Source: Nonomuraea maritima (lineage in GTDB: Bacteria; Actinomycetota; Actinomycetes; Streptosporangiales; Streptosporangiaceae). Taken from it: a stretch of DNA of 64,000 nucleotides. The stretch is taken from assembly GCF_900100395.1 (NCBI RefSeq), contig NZ_FNFB01000008.1:126071-190070 (forward strand), in the 5' to 3' direction. The position numbers were made by a program, and so were the translations under genes. The notes under the pieces were generated by a model that was not told the DNA's origin, did not search any database, and saw nothing but the letters and a program-made list of their open reading frames with translations. Shown here in pieces: positions 54,530-63,231 of this stretch; the stretch's first letter is position 1, and every line of letters starts with the position of its first letter.

Positions 54530-55503
54530 CCCCACCCCTCCACCCCAGCCCCACTCCGTCCGCGGACGGCCCCGTCCCCCCACCGCCCGCGGACGCCCCC
54601 ACCCCTCCGCCACCCGCGGCCCGCCCCGGCTCCACACCATCACCGAGCCGCCCCGGCCCAGCCCCGTCAGCGCGCCGTCCCGGCCCCGCGCCGTCCGCGA
54701 CGCGTCGTGGTCCCGCGCCGTCCGCGACGCGTCCCGGCCCCGCGCCGTCCGCGACGCGTCCCGGCCCTGCGCCGTCGGCGGGCCGTCGTGGTGGGACCCC
54801 GACGCTCGTGCTGGCCGCCCACGGCACGCGCAGCGCTGCCGGCGAACGCTCACTCGACGCGCTGGCCGAGGCGCTGCGCAGGGACCGGCCCGGGTGGCGC
54901 GTCGAACTCGGCTACCTGGAGATCAGCTCGCCGCCGCTGGCGGAGCTGCTGCCGGCCGTGCGGGGTCCCGTGGTGGTGGTGCCGCTGCTGCTCGCCGGCG
55001 GCTACCACGCGCACGTCGACCTGCCCGCCGTCGTCGCCGCCCACCGTCCCGACGCGGTGGTGGCCGGCTGGCTCGGCCCGCACCGGCTGCTCACCTCGGC
55101 ACTGGTACGCAAGCTGGGCCGCGCGGGCCTGCGCGGCACCGACGCCGTCCTGCTCGGCGGCGCGGGCTCGTCCGACCCGGCGGCCCTGGCCGACGTACGG
55201 GCCGCGGCCCACCTGCTCGCCGTGCGCCTGGCCCGCCCGGTGACCGCCGCGTTCGCCTCGGCGGGCACGCCGACGCTGCAGGAGGCCATGGAACGGCTCA
55301 GCTCGACACCGGCCGCCCGGGTGGCCATCGCCTCGTACGTCCTCGCACCCGGCTACTTCCACGACCGGCTGGCCGAATGTGCCGGTGCGGGCCTGGTCAG
55401 CGAGCCGCTGGGTGCCGACCCCGACGTCGTGAGGCTCATCTGGCACCGCTACGACGAGGCCCTACGCCGCGCCGCGCACCCCTCCACCGCCCGCCACGCC
55501 TGA
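54526..55503 (+). CDS. Sirohydrochlorin chelatase (CbiX/SirB-like) with Pro-rich N-terminus
   Basis: Protein of up to 325 residues ending in two CbiX-type repeats that insert Fe or Co into sirohydrochlorin for siroheme. TLVLAAHGTRSAAGERSL gives the metal-binding histidine; LLLAGGYHAHVDLPA gives the second one, and VAIASYVLAPGYFHDRL the second-half motif. The TTG start at 54526 overlaps the regulator stop and would add 94 residues made mostly of RPGPAPSAT repeats; GTG 54808 is the alternative at the fold boundary. Siroheme is the nitrite reductase cofactor, matching the NnaR-like neighbour. Confidence 0.78.
   Translation: MTPPLHPSPTPSADGPVPPPPADAPTPPPPAARPGSTPSPSRPGPAPSARRPGPAPSATRRGPAPSATRPGPAPSATRPGPAPSAGRRGGTPTLVLAAHGTRSAAGERSLDALAEALRRDRPGWRVELGYLEISSPPLAELLPAVRGPVVVVPLLLAGGYHAHVDLPAVVAAHRPDAVVAGWLGPHRLLTSALVRKLGRAGLRGTDAVLLGGAGSSDPAALADVRAAAHLLAVRLARPVTAAFASAGTPTLQEAMERLSSTPAARVAIASYVLAPGYFHDRLAECAGAGLVSEPLGADPDVVRLIWHRYDEALRRAAHPSTARHA
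54649..54783 (+). repeat. 27-bp tandem repeat in the chelatase N-terminal region
   Basis: Five copies of a 27-bp unit start at 54649, 54676, 54703, 54730 and 54757. The unit encodes RPGPAPSAT-like nonapeptides. The first copy is the most divergent. The period is a multiple of three, so copy-number change would keep the frame if the region is translated. Confidence 0.85.
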
Positions 55504-55650
55504 CACCTGCCCCGGAGCCGGCCCGTCCCGGAGAGCGCCGCGAACGGCCCGCCGCACAAATCGACGGCGGCCACCCCGCGCAGAGAGCTCGAGACCTGAG
55601 CAGGGCGGAAAGCCGAACGCCGGGTTCCGGGCGGGCCTGAGCGTTAGGGG

Positions 55651-55765
55651 GCGGAGGTCAGTTGGTCCGTGCCGTGGTCTCGGCGGCGGAGGTCAGTTGG
55701 TCCGTGTCGCGGTTTCGGCGGCGGAGGTCAGCTGTCCGTGTCGCGGTCTCGGCGGCGGAGGTAGC
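55651..55765 (-). repeat. 35-bp tandem repeat copying the 3' end of the PAC2 gene
   Basis: The segment GCGGAGGTCAGTTGGTCCGT recurs at starts 55651, 55686 and 55721, with a partial match from 55755. The copy at 55721-55754 is one base shorter and includes the PAC2 stop and last codons. The two further copies lie beyond the stop. This is a recent local duplication of a C-terminal coding segment. Confidence 0.85.
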
Positions 55766-56582
55766 GTTCGAACTCGGCCGCGATGGCGTCGCCGCTCGCC
55801 TCGGGAAGCTCGGCGGCGTCCTTGCGCTCCTCGAGCTCCTTGACGTAGTCGGCCACCTCGCTGTCCTGGGAGGCCAGCTCGTCGACGCCACGCTCCCACG
55901 CGCGCGCCTCCTCGTCGAGGTCGCCCAGCGGCATCGGGATCTCCAGCACGTCCTCCAGCCGCCGCAGCAGCGCGAGGGTCGCCTTCGGGTTGGGCGGCTG
56001 CGCGACGTAGTGGGGCACCGACGCCCACAGCGAGACCGCGTCGAGGCCCGCCTGCCCGAACGCGTGCCCCAGCACGCCGACGATGCCGGTCGGCCCCTCG
56101 TAGCGGCTCAGCTCGAGGTTGATCGACCGGGCGAGCCCGTCGTTGCTCGCGCTGCCGAGGATCGGCACGGGACGGGTGTGGGGCGAGTCGTTGAGCAGCG
56201 CCCCGAGCATGACGGCCAGCTCGACGCCCAGCTCGCGGCAGATGTAGATGATGTCGGCGCAGAACGAGCGCCAGCGCATGTTGGGCTCGATGCCGCGCAG
56301 CAGCACCACGTCGCGCTCGACGCCCGGCGGGCGGGCGCGCAGCAGCCGCGTCGTCGGCCACACGATCGACTGGGTCAGCCCGTCGCTCATCTCGACCACG
56401 GGCCGGGTGACCTGGAAGTCGTAGTAGTCGTCCGGGTCGAGCGAGACGAGCGGCTCGGCCTTCCAGGCGGTCTCGAGGTGGGCGATCACGCCGCTGGAAG
56501 CCTCACCCGCGTCGTTCCAGCCCTCGAACGCGGCAATGAGCACCGGGTCGACGAGCTCGGGGAGCCCTTCGAGCTCTATCAC
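55728..56582 (-). CDS. PAC2 family protein
   Basis: 284-residue protein of the PAC2 (proteasome assembly chaperone-like) family. LVDPVLIAAFEGWNDAGEAS is the N-terminal signature and YVAQPPNPKATLALLRRLEDV lies near the C-terminus. In actinobacteria such genes sit near mshC and metH. A chaperone role for the 20S proteasome has been suggested from fold only. GTG 56582 has GGAGG six bases upstream. The extreme C-terminus (YLRRRDRDTDS) is encoded inside a repeat array. Confidence 0.87.
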   Translation of the reverse strand: MIELEGLPELVDPVLIAAFEGWNDAGEASSGVIAHLETAWKAEPLVSLDPDDYYDFQVTRPVVEMSDGLTQSIVWPTTRLLRARPPGVERDVVLLRGIEPNMRWRSFCADIIYICRELGVELAVMLGALLNDSPHTRPVPILGSASNDGLARSINLELSRYEGPTGIVGVLGHAFGQAGLDAVSLWASVPHYVAQPPNPKATLALLRRLEDVLEIPMPLGDLDEEARAWERGVDELASQDSEVADYVKELEERKDAAELPEASGDAIAAEFERYLRRRDRDTDS

Positions 56583-57065
56583 GTGTCGCCTCCACTTCCA
56601 TCGTCCCGCTAAGCCTATGCGCTGCGGAGCCGTCGCCGTCACCGTCTGTCGCCCGGAAAAATGGGCGAGGCCGTACGCGACGCCGCCCGGCGCGCACCTC
56701 CCGCCGGCCGCCCGGCTGCCCCGCTCGCCCGGGTGCGTCCGCCTCCGCCGCAGTTCCGCGCGGTGCCGTACGCGGCCCGCCCGCCCCGCGCGGCGCTCCC
56801 CGGCCGCGTACGGCACTCACCCCCGTTCGCGTCGGGCGAACCCCGGCATGCCGGCTGCGCGCCGGGGCACGAAGGCCGGATGACCGGTGGCGAAGGCCGC
56901 ACCGAAGCGGCGTACGTGACGACGAAGGCCCGCGGAACCGCCGCGGCCGCCACTCGCGGCGGGTCCGGTGCGGACGCGACCCGCGGCGAGCCCGGCGCCG
57001 GCGCCCCCGAGGGGCCCGCCTGGCGCCCGACGGTCGCCGGGAAGGCAGCGGATAAGCTCTACCCC
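56583..57065. other. Non-coding gap between PAC2 and metH
   Basis: 483 bases of extreme GC with no protein gene I can support; open frames here are Arg/Gly/Pro/Ala-rich and look like compositional artefacts. I found no B12-box or other cobalamin riboswitch core. Immediately before metH, TAAGCT (57053-57058) has the actinobacterial -10 form TAnnnT, and no Shine-Dalgarno separates it from the ATG. Confidence 0.5.
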
Positions 57066-60000
57066 ATGAGCATCTCCCCGTCCTTCAGAGAAGTGTTGTC
57101 CCAGCGAGTCGTCGTCGCCGACGGCGCGATGGGCACGATGCTCCAGGCTCAGGAGCCGACCCTCGACGACTTCGAGGGCCACGAAGGCTGCAACGAGGTG
57201 CTCAACGTCACCCGGCCCGACATCGTGCGCGGCGTCCACGACGCCTACTTCGCCGTCGGCGTCGACTGCGTCGAGACCAACACCTTCGGCGCCAACCTGG
57301 CCGCCCTCGGCGAGTACGACATCTCCGACCGCGTCTTCGAGTACTCCGAGGCCGGCGCCCGCGTCGCCCGCGAGGCCGCCGACCGCTGGTCCACCCCCGA
57401 CCACCCGCGTTTCGTGCTCGGCTCCATCGGGCCGGGCACCAAGCTGCCCACCCTCGGCCACCTGCCCTACGCCAGCCTGCGCGACGCCTACCGCGACAAC
57501 GCGGCCGGCCTCATCGCCGGCGGCGCCGACGCCGTCATCATCGAGACCAGCCAGGACCTGCTTCAGGTCAAGGCCGCGGTCGTCGGCGTGAGGCGGGCCA
57601 TCGACGCCTCGGGCAAGGACGTGCCGATCATCGCGCAGGTCACCATCGAGACCAACGGCGCGATGCTGCTCGGCTCCGAGATCGGCGCCGCGCTGACCGC
57701 GATCGAGCCGCTCGGCGTCGACGTCATCGGCCTCAACTGCGCCACCGGCCCGGCCGAGATGAGCGAGCACCTGCGCTACCTCGCCCGCCACTCGCGGCTC
57801 AGGCTGTCCTGCATGCCGAACGCCGGTCTGCCGGTGCTGACCTCCGACGGCGCCCACTACCCGCTCGGCGCCGAGGAGCTGGCCGACGCCCACGAGATGT
57901 TCACCCGCGACTACGGCCTGTCCCTGGTCGGCGGGTGCTGCGGCACCACCCCCGAGCACCTGCGCCAGGTGGTCGAGCGGGTGCGCGGCAAGGAGGTGGC
58001 GGCGCGCCGCCCCCACCCGGAGCCGGGCGCGTCCTCGCTCTACCAGACCGTCCCGTTCCGGCAGGACACGTCCTACCTCGCCATCGGCGAGCGCTGCAAC
58101 ACCAACGGCTCCAAGGCCTTCCGCGAGGCCATGCTGGAAGGCCGCTGGGACGACTGCGTCGAGACGGCCCGCGACCAGGCCCGCGACGGCGCCCACATGC
58201 TCGACCTCTGCGTCGACTACGTCGGCCGCGACGGCGTCGCCGACATGAAGGAGCTGGCGTTCCGCTTCGCCACCGCCTCCACGCTGCCGATCATGCTCGA
58301 CTCGACCGAGCCCGCCGTGCTGCAGGCCGGCCTCGAGATGCTGGGCGGCCGCGCCGCGGTCAACTCCGTCAACTACGAGGACGGCGACGGCCCCGACTCC
58401 CGCTTCCAGAAGATCATGCGGCTCGTCCGCGAGCACGGGGCGGCCGTCGTCGCGCTGACCATCGACGAGGAGGGCCAGGCCCGCACCGCCGAGTGGAAGG
58501 TGCGCGTGGCGAGCCGGCTCATCGACGACCTGACGACCAACTGGGGCATGCGGGTCGAGGACATCATCGTCGACTGCCTGACCTTCCCGATCGCCACCGG
58601 CCAGGAAGAGACCCGCCGCGACGGCCTCGAGACGATCGAGGCCATCCGCGAGCTCAAGCGCCGCTACCCGGGCGTGCAGACCACGCTGGGCCTGTCCAAC
58701 ATCAGCTTCGGCCTCAACCCGGCCGCCCGCATGGTGCTCAACTCGGTGTTCCTCAACGAGTGCGTCAACGCGGGGCTCGACTCCGCGATCGTGCACGCCT
58801 CCAAGATCCTGCCGATGGCCCGCATCCCCGACGAGCAGCGCCAGGTCGCCCTCGACATGGTCTACGACCGCCGCCGTCCTGGCTACGACCCGCTGCAGCG
58901 CTTCATGGATCTGTTCGAGGGCGTCGACGCCGCCGCGCTGCGCGCCGGCAAGGCCGAGGAGCTCGCCGCGCTGCCGCTGTGGGAGCGGCTCAAGCGGCGC
59001 ATCATCGACGGCGAGCGCAAGGGCCTGGAGGCCGACCTCGACTCCGGGCTGGAGCAGCGGCCCGCCCTCGAGATCATCAACGAGGTGCTGCTCGACGGCA
59101 TGAAGACGGTGGGCGAGCTGTTCGGCTCCGGGCAGATGCAGCTGCCGTTCGTGCTGCAGTCGGCCGAGGTGATGAAGGCCGCCGTCGCCCACCTCGAGCC
59201 CCACATGGACCGCGTCGAGGGCGAGACGAAGGGCCGCATCGTGCTGGCCACCGTCAAGGGTGACGTGCACGACATCGGCAAGAACCTCGTCGACATCATC
59301 CTGTCCAACAACGGCTACCAGGTCGTCAACCTCGGCATCAAGCAGCCGGTCTCGGCCATCATCGAGGCCGCGGAAGAGCAGAAGGCCGACGTCATCGGCA
59401 TGTCCGGCCTGCTGGTCAAGTCGACGGTCGTCATGAAGGAGAACCTGGAGGAGATGAACTCCAGGGGCCTGGCCGGCGACTACCCGGTGCTGCTCGGCGG
59501 CGCCGCCCTGACCCGCGCCTACGTCGAGCAGGACCTCGCCGGGCTGTTCGACGGCGAGGTCCGCTACGCGCGCGACGCGTTCGAGGGGCTGCGGCTGATG
59601 GACGCGTTCATGGCCGTCAAGCGCGGCGTACCCGGCGCGGCGCTGCCGCCGCTGCGCGAGCGGCGGGTCAAGACCGGCGCCGTGCTGGAGCGCACCCCCG
59701 TCGAAGAGCTGCCGGCCCGCTCCGACGTGGCCGTCGACAACCGGCTGCCGAAGGCGCCCTTCCAGGGCGACCGCGTCGTCAAGGGCATCTCGCTGCAGGA
59801 GTACTCCGCCTTCCTCGACGAGCGGGCACTGTTCCTCGGCCAGTGGGGGCTCAAGCCGACGCGCGGCGGCGACGGCCCCGGCTACGAGGACCTCGTCGAG
59901 ACCGAGGGCCGGCCGCGGCTGCGCATGTGGCTCGACCGCATCCAGACCGAGGGGCTGCTGGAGGCCGCCGTCGTGTACGGCTACTTCCCTTGCGTGTCCG

Positions 60001-60530
60001 ACGGCGACTCCCTGATCATTCTCGACGACGACGGTAGCGAGCGCACCCGCTTCACGTTCCCGCGCCAGCGCCGCGACCGCCACCTGTGCCTGTCCGACTT
60101 CTTCCGCCCGAAGGACTCCGGCGAGGTCGACGTGGTCGGCCTCCAGGTCGTCACCATGGGTTCGAAGATCGCCGAGGCCACCTCCGAGCTGTTCGCGAAG
60201 GACGCCTACCGCGACTACCTCGAACTGCACGGCCTGTCGGTGCAGCTCACCGAGGCGCTGGCCGAGTACTGGCACGCCCGGGTGCGCGCCGAGCTCGGCA
60301 TCGGCGGCGACGAGTCGCTCGACGACATGCTCAAGGTCAACGTCCAGGGCTGCCGCTACTCCTTCGGTTACCCGGCCTGCCCCAACCTGGAGGACCAGAA
60401 GCAGCTGTTCGAGCTGCTCGCGCCCGAGCGCATCGGGGTGTCGCTGTCGGAGGAGTTCCAGCTCCACCCCGAGCAGTCCACCTCGGCCGTGGTCGTCCAC
60501 CACCCGGAGGCCAGTTACTTCAACGTCTGA
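57066..60530 (+). CDS. metH: Cobalamin-dependent methionine synthase MetH
   Basis: 1154-residue modular enzyme making methionine from homocysteine and methyl-tetrahydrofolate. Modules: homocysteine domain (about 10-330, with zinc cysteines in GLNCATGP and GGCCGTTPEH), pterin domain (about 345-600, SYLAIGERCNTNGS), B12 cap and cobalamin domain (about 640-880, KGDVHDIGKN with the axial His735), and the reactivation domain (about 890-1154, with RYSFGYPACPNLEDQ). ATG 57066 gives the family N-terminus; the open frame upstream is not conserved-looking. No ribosome site is seen, so it may be leaderless. Confidence 0.96.
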   Translation: MSISPSFREVLSQRVVVADGAMGTMLQAQEPTLDDFEGHEGCNEVLNVTRPDIVRGVHDAYFAVGVDCVETNTFGANLAALGEYDISDRVFEYSEAGARVAREAADRWSTPDHPRFVLGSIGPGTKLPTLGHLPYASLRDAYRDNAAGLIAGGADAVIIETSQDLLQVKAAVVGVRRAIDASGKDVPIIAQVTIETNGAMLLGSEIGAALTAIEPLGVDVIGLNCATGPAEMSEHLRYLARHSRLRLSCMPNAGLPVLTSDGAHYPLGAEELADAHEMFTRDYGLSLVGGCCGTTPEHLRQVVERVRGKEVAARRPHPEPGASSLYQTVPFRQDTSYLAIGERCNTNGSKAFREAMLEGRWDDCVETARDQARDGAHMLDLCVDYVGRDGVADMKELAFRFATASTLPIMLDSTEPAVLQAGLEMLGGRAAVNSVNYEDGDGPDSRFQKIMRLVREHGAAVVALTIDEEGQARTAEWKVRVASRLIDDLTTNWGMRVEDIIVDCLTFPIATGQEETRRDGLETIEAIRELKRRYPGVQTTLGLSNISFGLNPAARMVLNSVFLNECVNAGLDSAIVHASKILPMARIPDEQRQVALDMVYDRRRPGYDPLQRFMDLFEGVDAAALRAGKAEELAALPLWERLKRRIIDGERKGLEADLDSGLEQRPALEIINEVLLDGMKTVGELFGSGQMQLPFVLQSAEVMKAAVAHLEPHMDRVEGETKGRIVLATVKGDVHDIGKNLVDIILSNNGYQVVNLGIKQPVSAIIEAAEEQKADVIGMSGLLVKSTVVMKENLEEMNSRGLAGDYPVLLGGAALTRAYVEQDLAGLFDGEVRYARDAFEGLRLMDAFMAVKRGVPGAALPPLRERRVKTGAVLERTPVEELPARSDVAVDNRLPKAPFQGDRVVKGISLQEYSAFLDERALFLGQWGLKPTRGGDGPGYEDLVETEGRPRLRMWLDRIQTEGLLEAAVVYGYFPCVSDGDSLIILDDDGSERTRFTFPRQRRDRHLCLSDFFRPKDSGEVDVVGLQVVTMGSKIAEATSELFAKDAYRDYLELHGLSVQLTEALAEYWHARVRAELGIGGDESLDDMLKVNVQGCRYSFGYPACPNLEDQKQLFELLAPERIGVSLSEEFQLHPEQSTSAVVVHHPEASYFNV

Positions 60531-60694
60531 CCGCGACCTGCGGTGACGTCCCCGGCGGCGGTCTCCCGCCGCGCCGCCGGGGCCCGCCGCACGACGATCT
60601 CGGCCGCTGTTCCGTACGGGTGCGACCCCCCTTCACCCGCGGTTCATCCCGGGCGGCCACCATGGCGGGCGGACACAACCGATCAGGAGCAAGG

Positions 60695-61339
60695 GTGGAA
60701 GCGGTCTTCTTCGACATGGACGGCCTGCTGGTCGACAGCGAGCGGGTCTGGCTGGAGATCGAGACCGAGGTGATGGGCCGGCTGGGCGCGGAGTGGACGC
60801 CCGAGCATCAGGCCCACCTGGTCGGCGGGTCCATGGAGCGCACGGTCGAGTACATGCTGGGCGTGTCCGGCGCCGACGTCGCCCCCGGCGCCGTACGCGA
60901 CTGGATGGTGGCCGGCATGGTGGCGCGCCTGTCGCAGGGCGTGGTGCCCATGCCCGGCGCGGGTGAGCTGGTCGACGCGCTGCGCGACGAGGGGGTCCCG
61001 GTGGGGCTGGTGACCTCGTCGCTGGGGGAGATCGCCGACGCCGTACTCAAGGGTTTCGGCCGTGACCGGTTCGACCTGGTCGTCACCGCCGACGACGTCA
61101 CGCGGACGAAGCCGGACCCCGAGCCGTACCTGACGGCCGCGCGGCGGCTGGGGGTGGAGCCGGTGCGCTGCGTCGTCCTGGAGGACTCCCCGAACGGCGT
61201 GGCGGCGGCGACGGCGGCCGGCTGCGCGGTGGTGGCGGTGCCGCACCTGCTGCCCGTGGAGCCCGCTCCTGGCCGGCTGGTGGTGTCGTCGTTGACGGAG
61301 GTCGGGGTGGCCGACCTGCGGGCGCTGCTGCGGTCCTGA
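60695..61339 (+). CDS. HAD-superfamily phosphatase, beta-phosphoglucomutase-like
   Basis: 214-residue hydrolase. The nucleophile motif is FFDMDGLLVDSE, VTSSLG is motif II, TKPDPEPYL contains the motif III lysine and VVLEDSPNGVAAA is motif IV. An alpha-helical cap (about 15-85) places it in the beta-PGM/phosphatase subgroup I. GTG 60695 with AGGAGC upstream gives the usual N-terminus; ATG 60662 would add 11 residues. It follows metH by 164 bp. A substrate cannot be assigned. Confidence 0.85.
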   Translation: MEAVFFDMDGLLVDSERVWLEIETEVMGRLGAEWTPEHQAHLVGGSMERTVEYMLGVSGADVAPGAVRDWMVAGMVARLSQGVVPMPGAGELVDALRDEGVPVGLVTSSLGEIADAVLKGFGRDRFDLVVTADDVTRTKPDPEPYLTAARRLGVEPVRCVVLEDSPNGVAAATAAGCAVVAVPHLLPVEPAPGRLVVSSLTEVGVADLRALLRS

Positions 61340-61445
61340 GCCGGCAGGCTCGGGGTTCCCCCTAAGGGAGAAGTGGTTCTCGAGGACGATGCGCGGGCGA
61401 GATCGCGTGCCAGGATGGAGGTAAAGCCACGACGAGGGGCGGCAT

Positions 61446-61946
61446 ATGGACACGCTGAATCAGATCGCGCTGCCGTTGTGCGGCGGGCTGGCCATCGCCG
61501 GACTGGTGCTGGCGTACATGCTCTTCCGGCGCAGGGGAGTGGCCTCGGGCCTGCGGGCGACCGCGTGGGCGCTGCTGCCGGTGGCGGCCTACCTCACGGG
61601 CGCGCTGTCGGCGCTGTGGACGATCGGCGCCACAGTGGTCGGCTTCGTGACCAACCTGGTGCTCAACCCGATGGTGTGGGCAGGCGTCGCACTGGCGGGC
61701 CTGTCGGCGGTGCTCTTCATCGTCTCGGGCGTGATGCGCGGCCGCAGACTTCGCAAGAGCGCCGATCCGGCGGTGGCGGCGGAGGCCGAACGCCCGGCCG
61801 TGGGGGCCAAGCCGCAGCAGGCTCCCGGAGCCCGGCCGGCCGCCGGCGAGCCGAAAAGGGCCCAGAAGGCCGGCCCGAAACAGGCCGCGAAAGACGACGA
61901 CTTCTCCGATATCGAAGAGCTTCTCAAGCGCCGCGGCATCAGCTGA
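61446..61946 (+). CDS. Small integral membrane protein, unknown function
   Basis: 166-residue protein with three to four hydrophobic helices (about 5-25, 37-60, 60-78, 80-98), then a cytoplasmic Lys/Ala/Gly/Pro-rich tail ending EELLKRRGIS. The C-terminal segment DDDFSDIEELLKRRGIS looks conserved rather than random and may be a docking motif. I did not recognise a family. GAGGGG precedes the ATG. It lies 106 bp after the HAD gene. Confidence 0.72.
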   Translation: MDTLNQIALPLCGGLAIAGLVLAYMLFRRRGVASGLRATAWALLPVAAYLTGALSALWTIGATVVGFVTNLVLNPMVWAGVALAGLSAVLFIVSGVMRGRRLRKSADPAVAAEAERPAVGAKPQQAPGARPAAGEPKRAQKAGPKQAAKDDDFSDIEELLKRRGIS

Positions 61947-62186
61947 ACGCGGCCGAGCCGGCGGCCATGTCGTGGTTCTGAGACGGAATCGGTACGCATT
62001 CTGGACATCGGTGTGGAGACCAATACGAATCCGTTTCGCATCAATCACAGATTAGCCACATAGCGGTCTGGGGGACTAGTCAGCGCAGCTCAGGCCATAG
62101 ATTCTGCCTCCTGAGGTCCGCGACAACGCGGTCTGAAGTCACCACGCGTTGAGACAGCGTCGTCTGGTTCCAGGGGGCATTTCGGC
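61947..62186. other. Intergenic region upstream of the peptide ABC operon
   Basis: 240 bases with lower GC than the neighbours and no gene. TAGATT (62098-62103) fits a TAnnnT -10, but no clear -35 accompanies it. It probably contains the promoter of the ABC transporter genes that follow. Confidence 0.4.
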
Positions 62187-63179
62187 ATGACCGCACCGCT
62201 AGACGTGTCCGGTTCCGCTACAGAAGCGCAACCGGAGTCGGTGCTCGCGGGAGCGGGCAAAGACATTCAGGGCAGATCTCTCACCCGGATCGCCTGGATG
62301 CGGCTCAGGCGTGACAAGGTCGCGCTGGCGGGCGGCGGCGTCGTCGTCCTGCTGATCCTCGTCGCGATCTTCTCCTCGCCGATCATCGCGCTTTTCGGGC
62401 ATCCGCCCCTGGAGTTCCACCAGGACCAGATCGACCCCGCCACACTGCTGCCCAAGGGCGCCGCAGGCGGCATGAGCAGCGACTATCTGCTGGGCGTCGA
62501 GCCGGTCAACGGCCGTGACATCTTCAGCCGCATCGTCGCCGGCGCGTGGATCTCGCTGCTGATCGGCTTCCTCGCCACCGTGGTGTCCGTGATCATCGGC
62601 ACCGTCCTCGGCGTCATCGCCGGCTACTTCGGCGGCTGGGTCGACCAGGTCATCGGCCGGCTCATGGACGTCTTCCTCGCCTTCCCGCTCCTGGTCTTCG
62701 CCATCGCGCTGGCCGGCGTGGTCCCCGACCACGGTTTCGGCCTCGAGGGCAACGGCCTGCGCATCGCCATGCTGATCTTCATCATCGGCTTCTTCAGCTG
62801 GCCCAGCATCGGCCGCATCGTCCGCGGCCAGACCCTGTCGCTGCGCGAACGCGAGTTCGTGGACGCCGCCAAGAGCCTCGGCGCCCGCCACGGCTACATC
62901 CTGTTCCGCGAGGTCCTGCCGAACCTGATGGCGCCGATCCTGGTGTACGCGACCCTGCTCATCCCCACCAACATCCTGTTCGAGGCGTCGCTCTCGTTCC
63001 TGGGTGTCGGCATCACCCCCCCCACCCCCACCTGGGGAGGCATGCTGTCCGAGGCGGTCCGCTTCTACACGCTGCCCCACTTCGTGATCTTCCCGGGTCT
63101 GGCGATCTTCATCACCGTTCTGGCGTTCAACCTGTTCGGCGACGGTCTGAGGGACGCCTTCGACCCCCGAGCGCACTGA
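62187..63179 (+). CDS. Oligopeptide/dipeptide ABC transporter permease (OppC/DppC-type)
   Basis: 330-residue membrane protein with a cytoplasmic N-terminus and about six helices. SLTRIAWMRLRRDKVALAGG is the OppC N-terminal pattern. The EAA loop reads REFVDAAKSLGARHGYILFREVLPNLMAP. It forms half of the channel for peptides or nickel-type substrates. A substrate-binding protein follows by 52 bp; the partner OppB permease and ATPases must lie beyond the window or elsewhere. The gene order (C-type permease before the binding protein) differs from classic oppABCDF. Confidence 0.92.
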   Translation: MTAPLDVSGSATEAQPESVLAGAGKDIQGRSLTRIAWMRLRRDKVALAGGGVVVLLILVAIFSSPIIALFGHPPLEFHQDQIDPATLLPKGAAGGMSSDYLLGVEPVNGRDIFSRIVAGAWISLLIGFLATVVSVIIGTVLGVIAGYFGGWVDQVIGRLMDVFLAFPLLVFAIALAGVVPDHGFGLEGNGLRIAMLIFIIGFFSWPSIGRIVRGQTLSLREREFVDAAKSLGARHGYILFREVLPNLMAPILVYATLLIPTNILFEASLSFLGVGITPPTPTWGGMLSEAVRFYTLPHFVIFPGLAIFITVLAFNLFGDGLRDAFDPRAH

Positions 63180-63231
63180 CCCACCACCCACGCGCTTCAT
63201 CCCCCGCATCTCACTCCAAAGGGGTTAGTCA

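Noticed and set aside
56661..57065. N-terminal extension of MetH or a separate gene before it
   Set aside because: The frame is open, but the residues are low-complexity and no family MetH has such an extension; ATG 57066 matches the usual start.
56583..57065. Cobalamin riboswitch upstream of metH
   Set aside because: No B12-box or conserved core pairing could be recognised by eye. A covariance search would be needed to exclude a divergent one.
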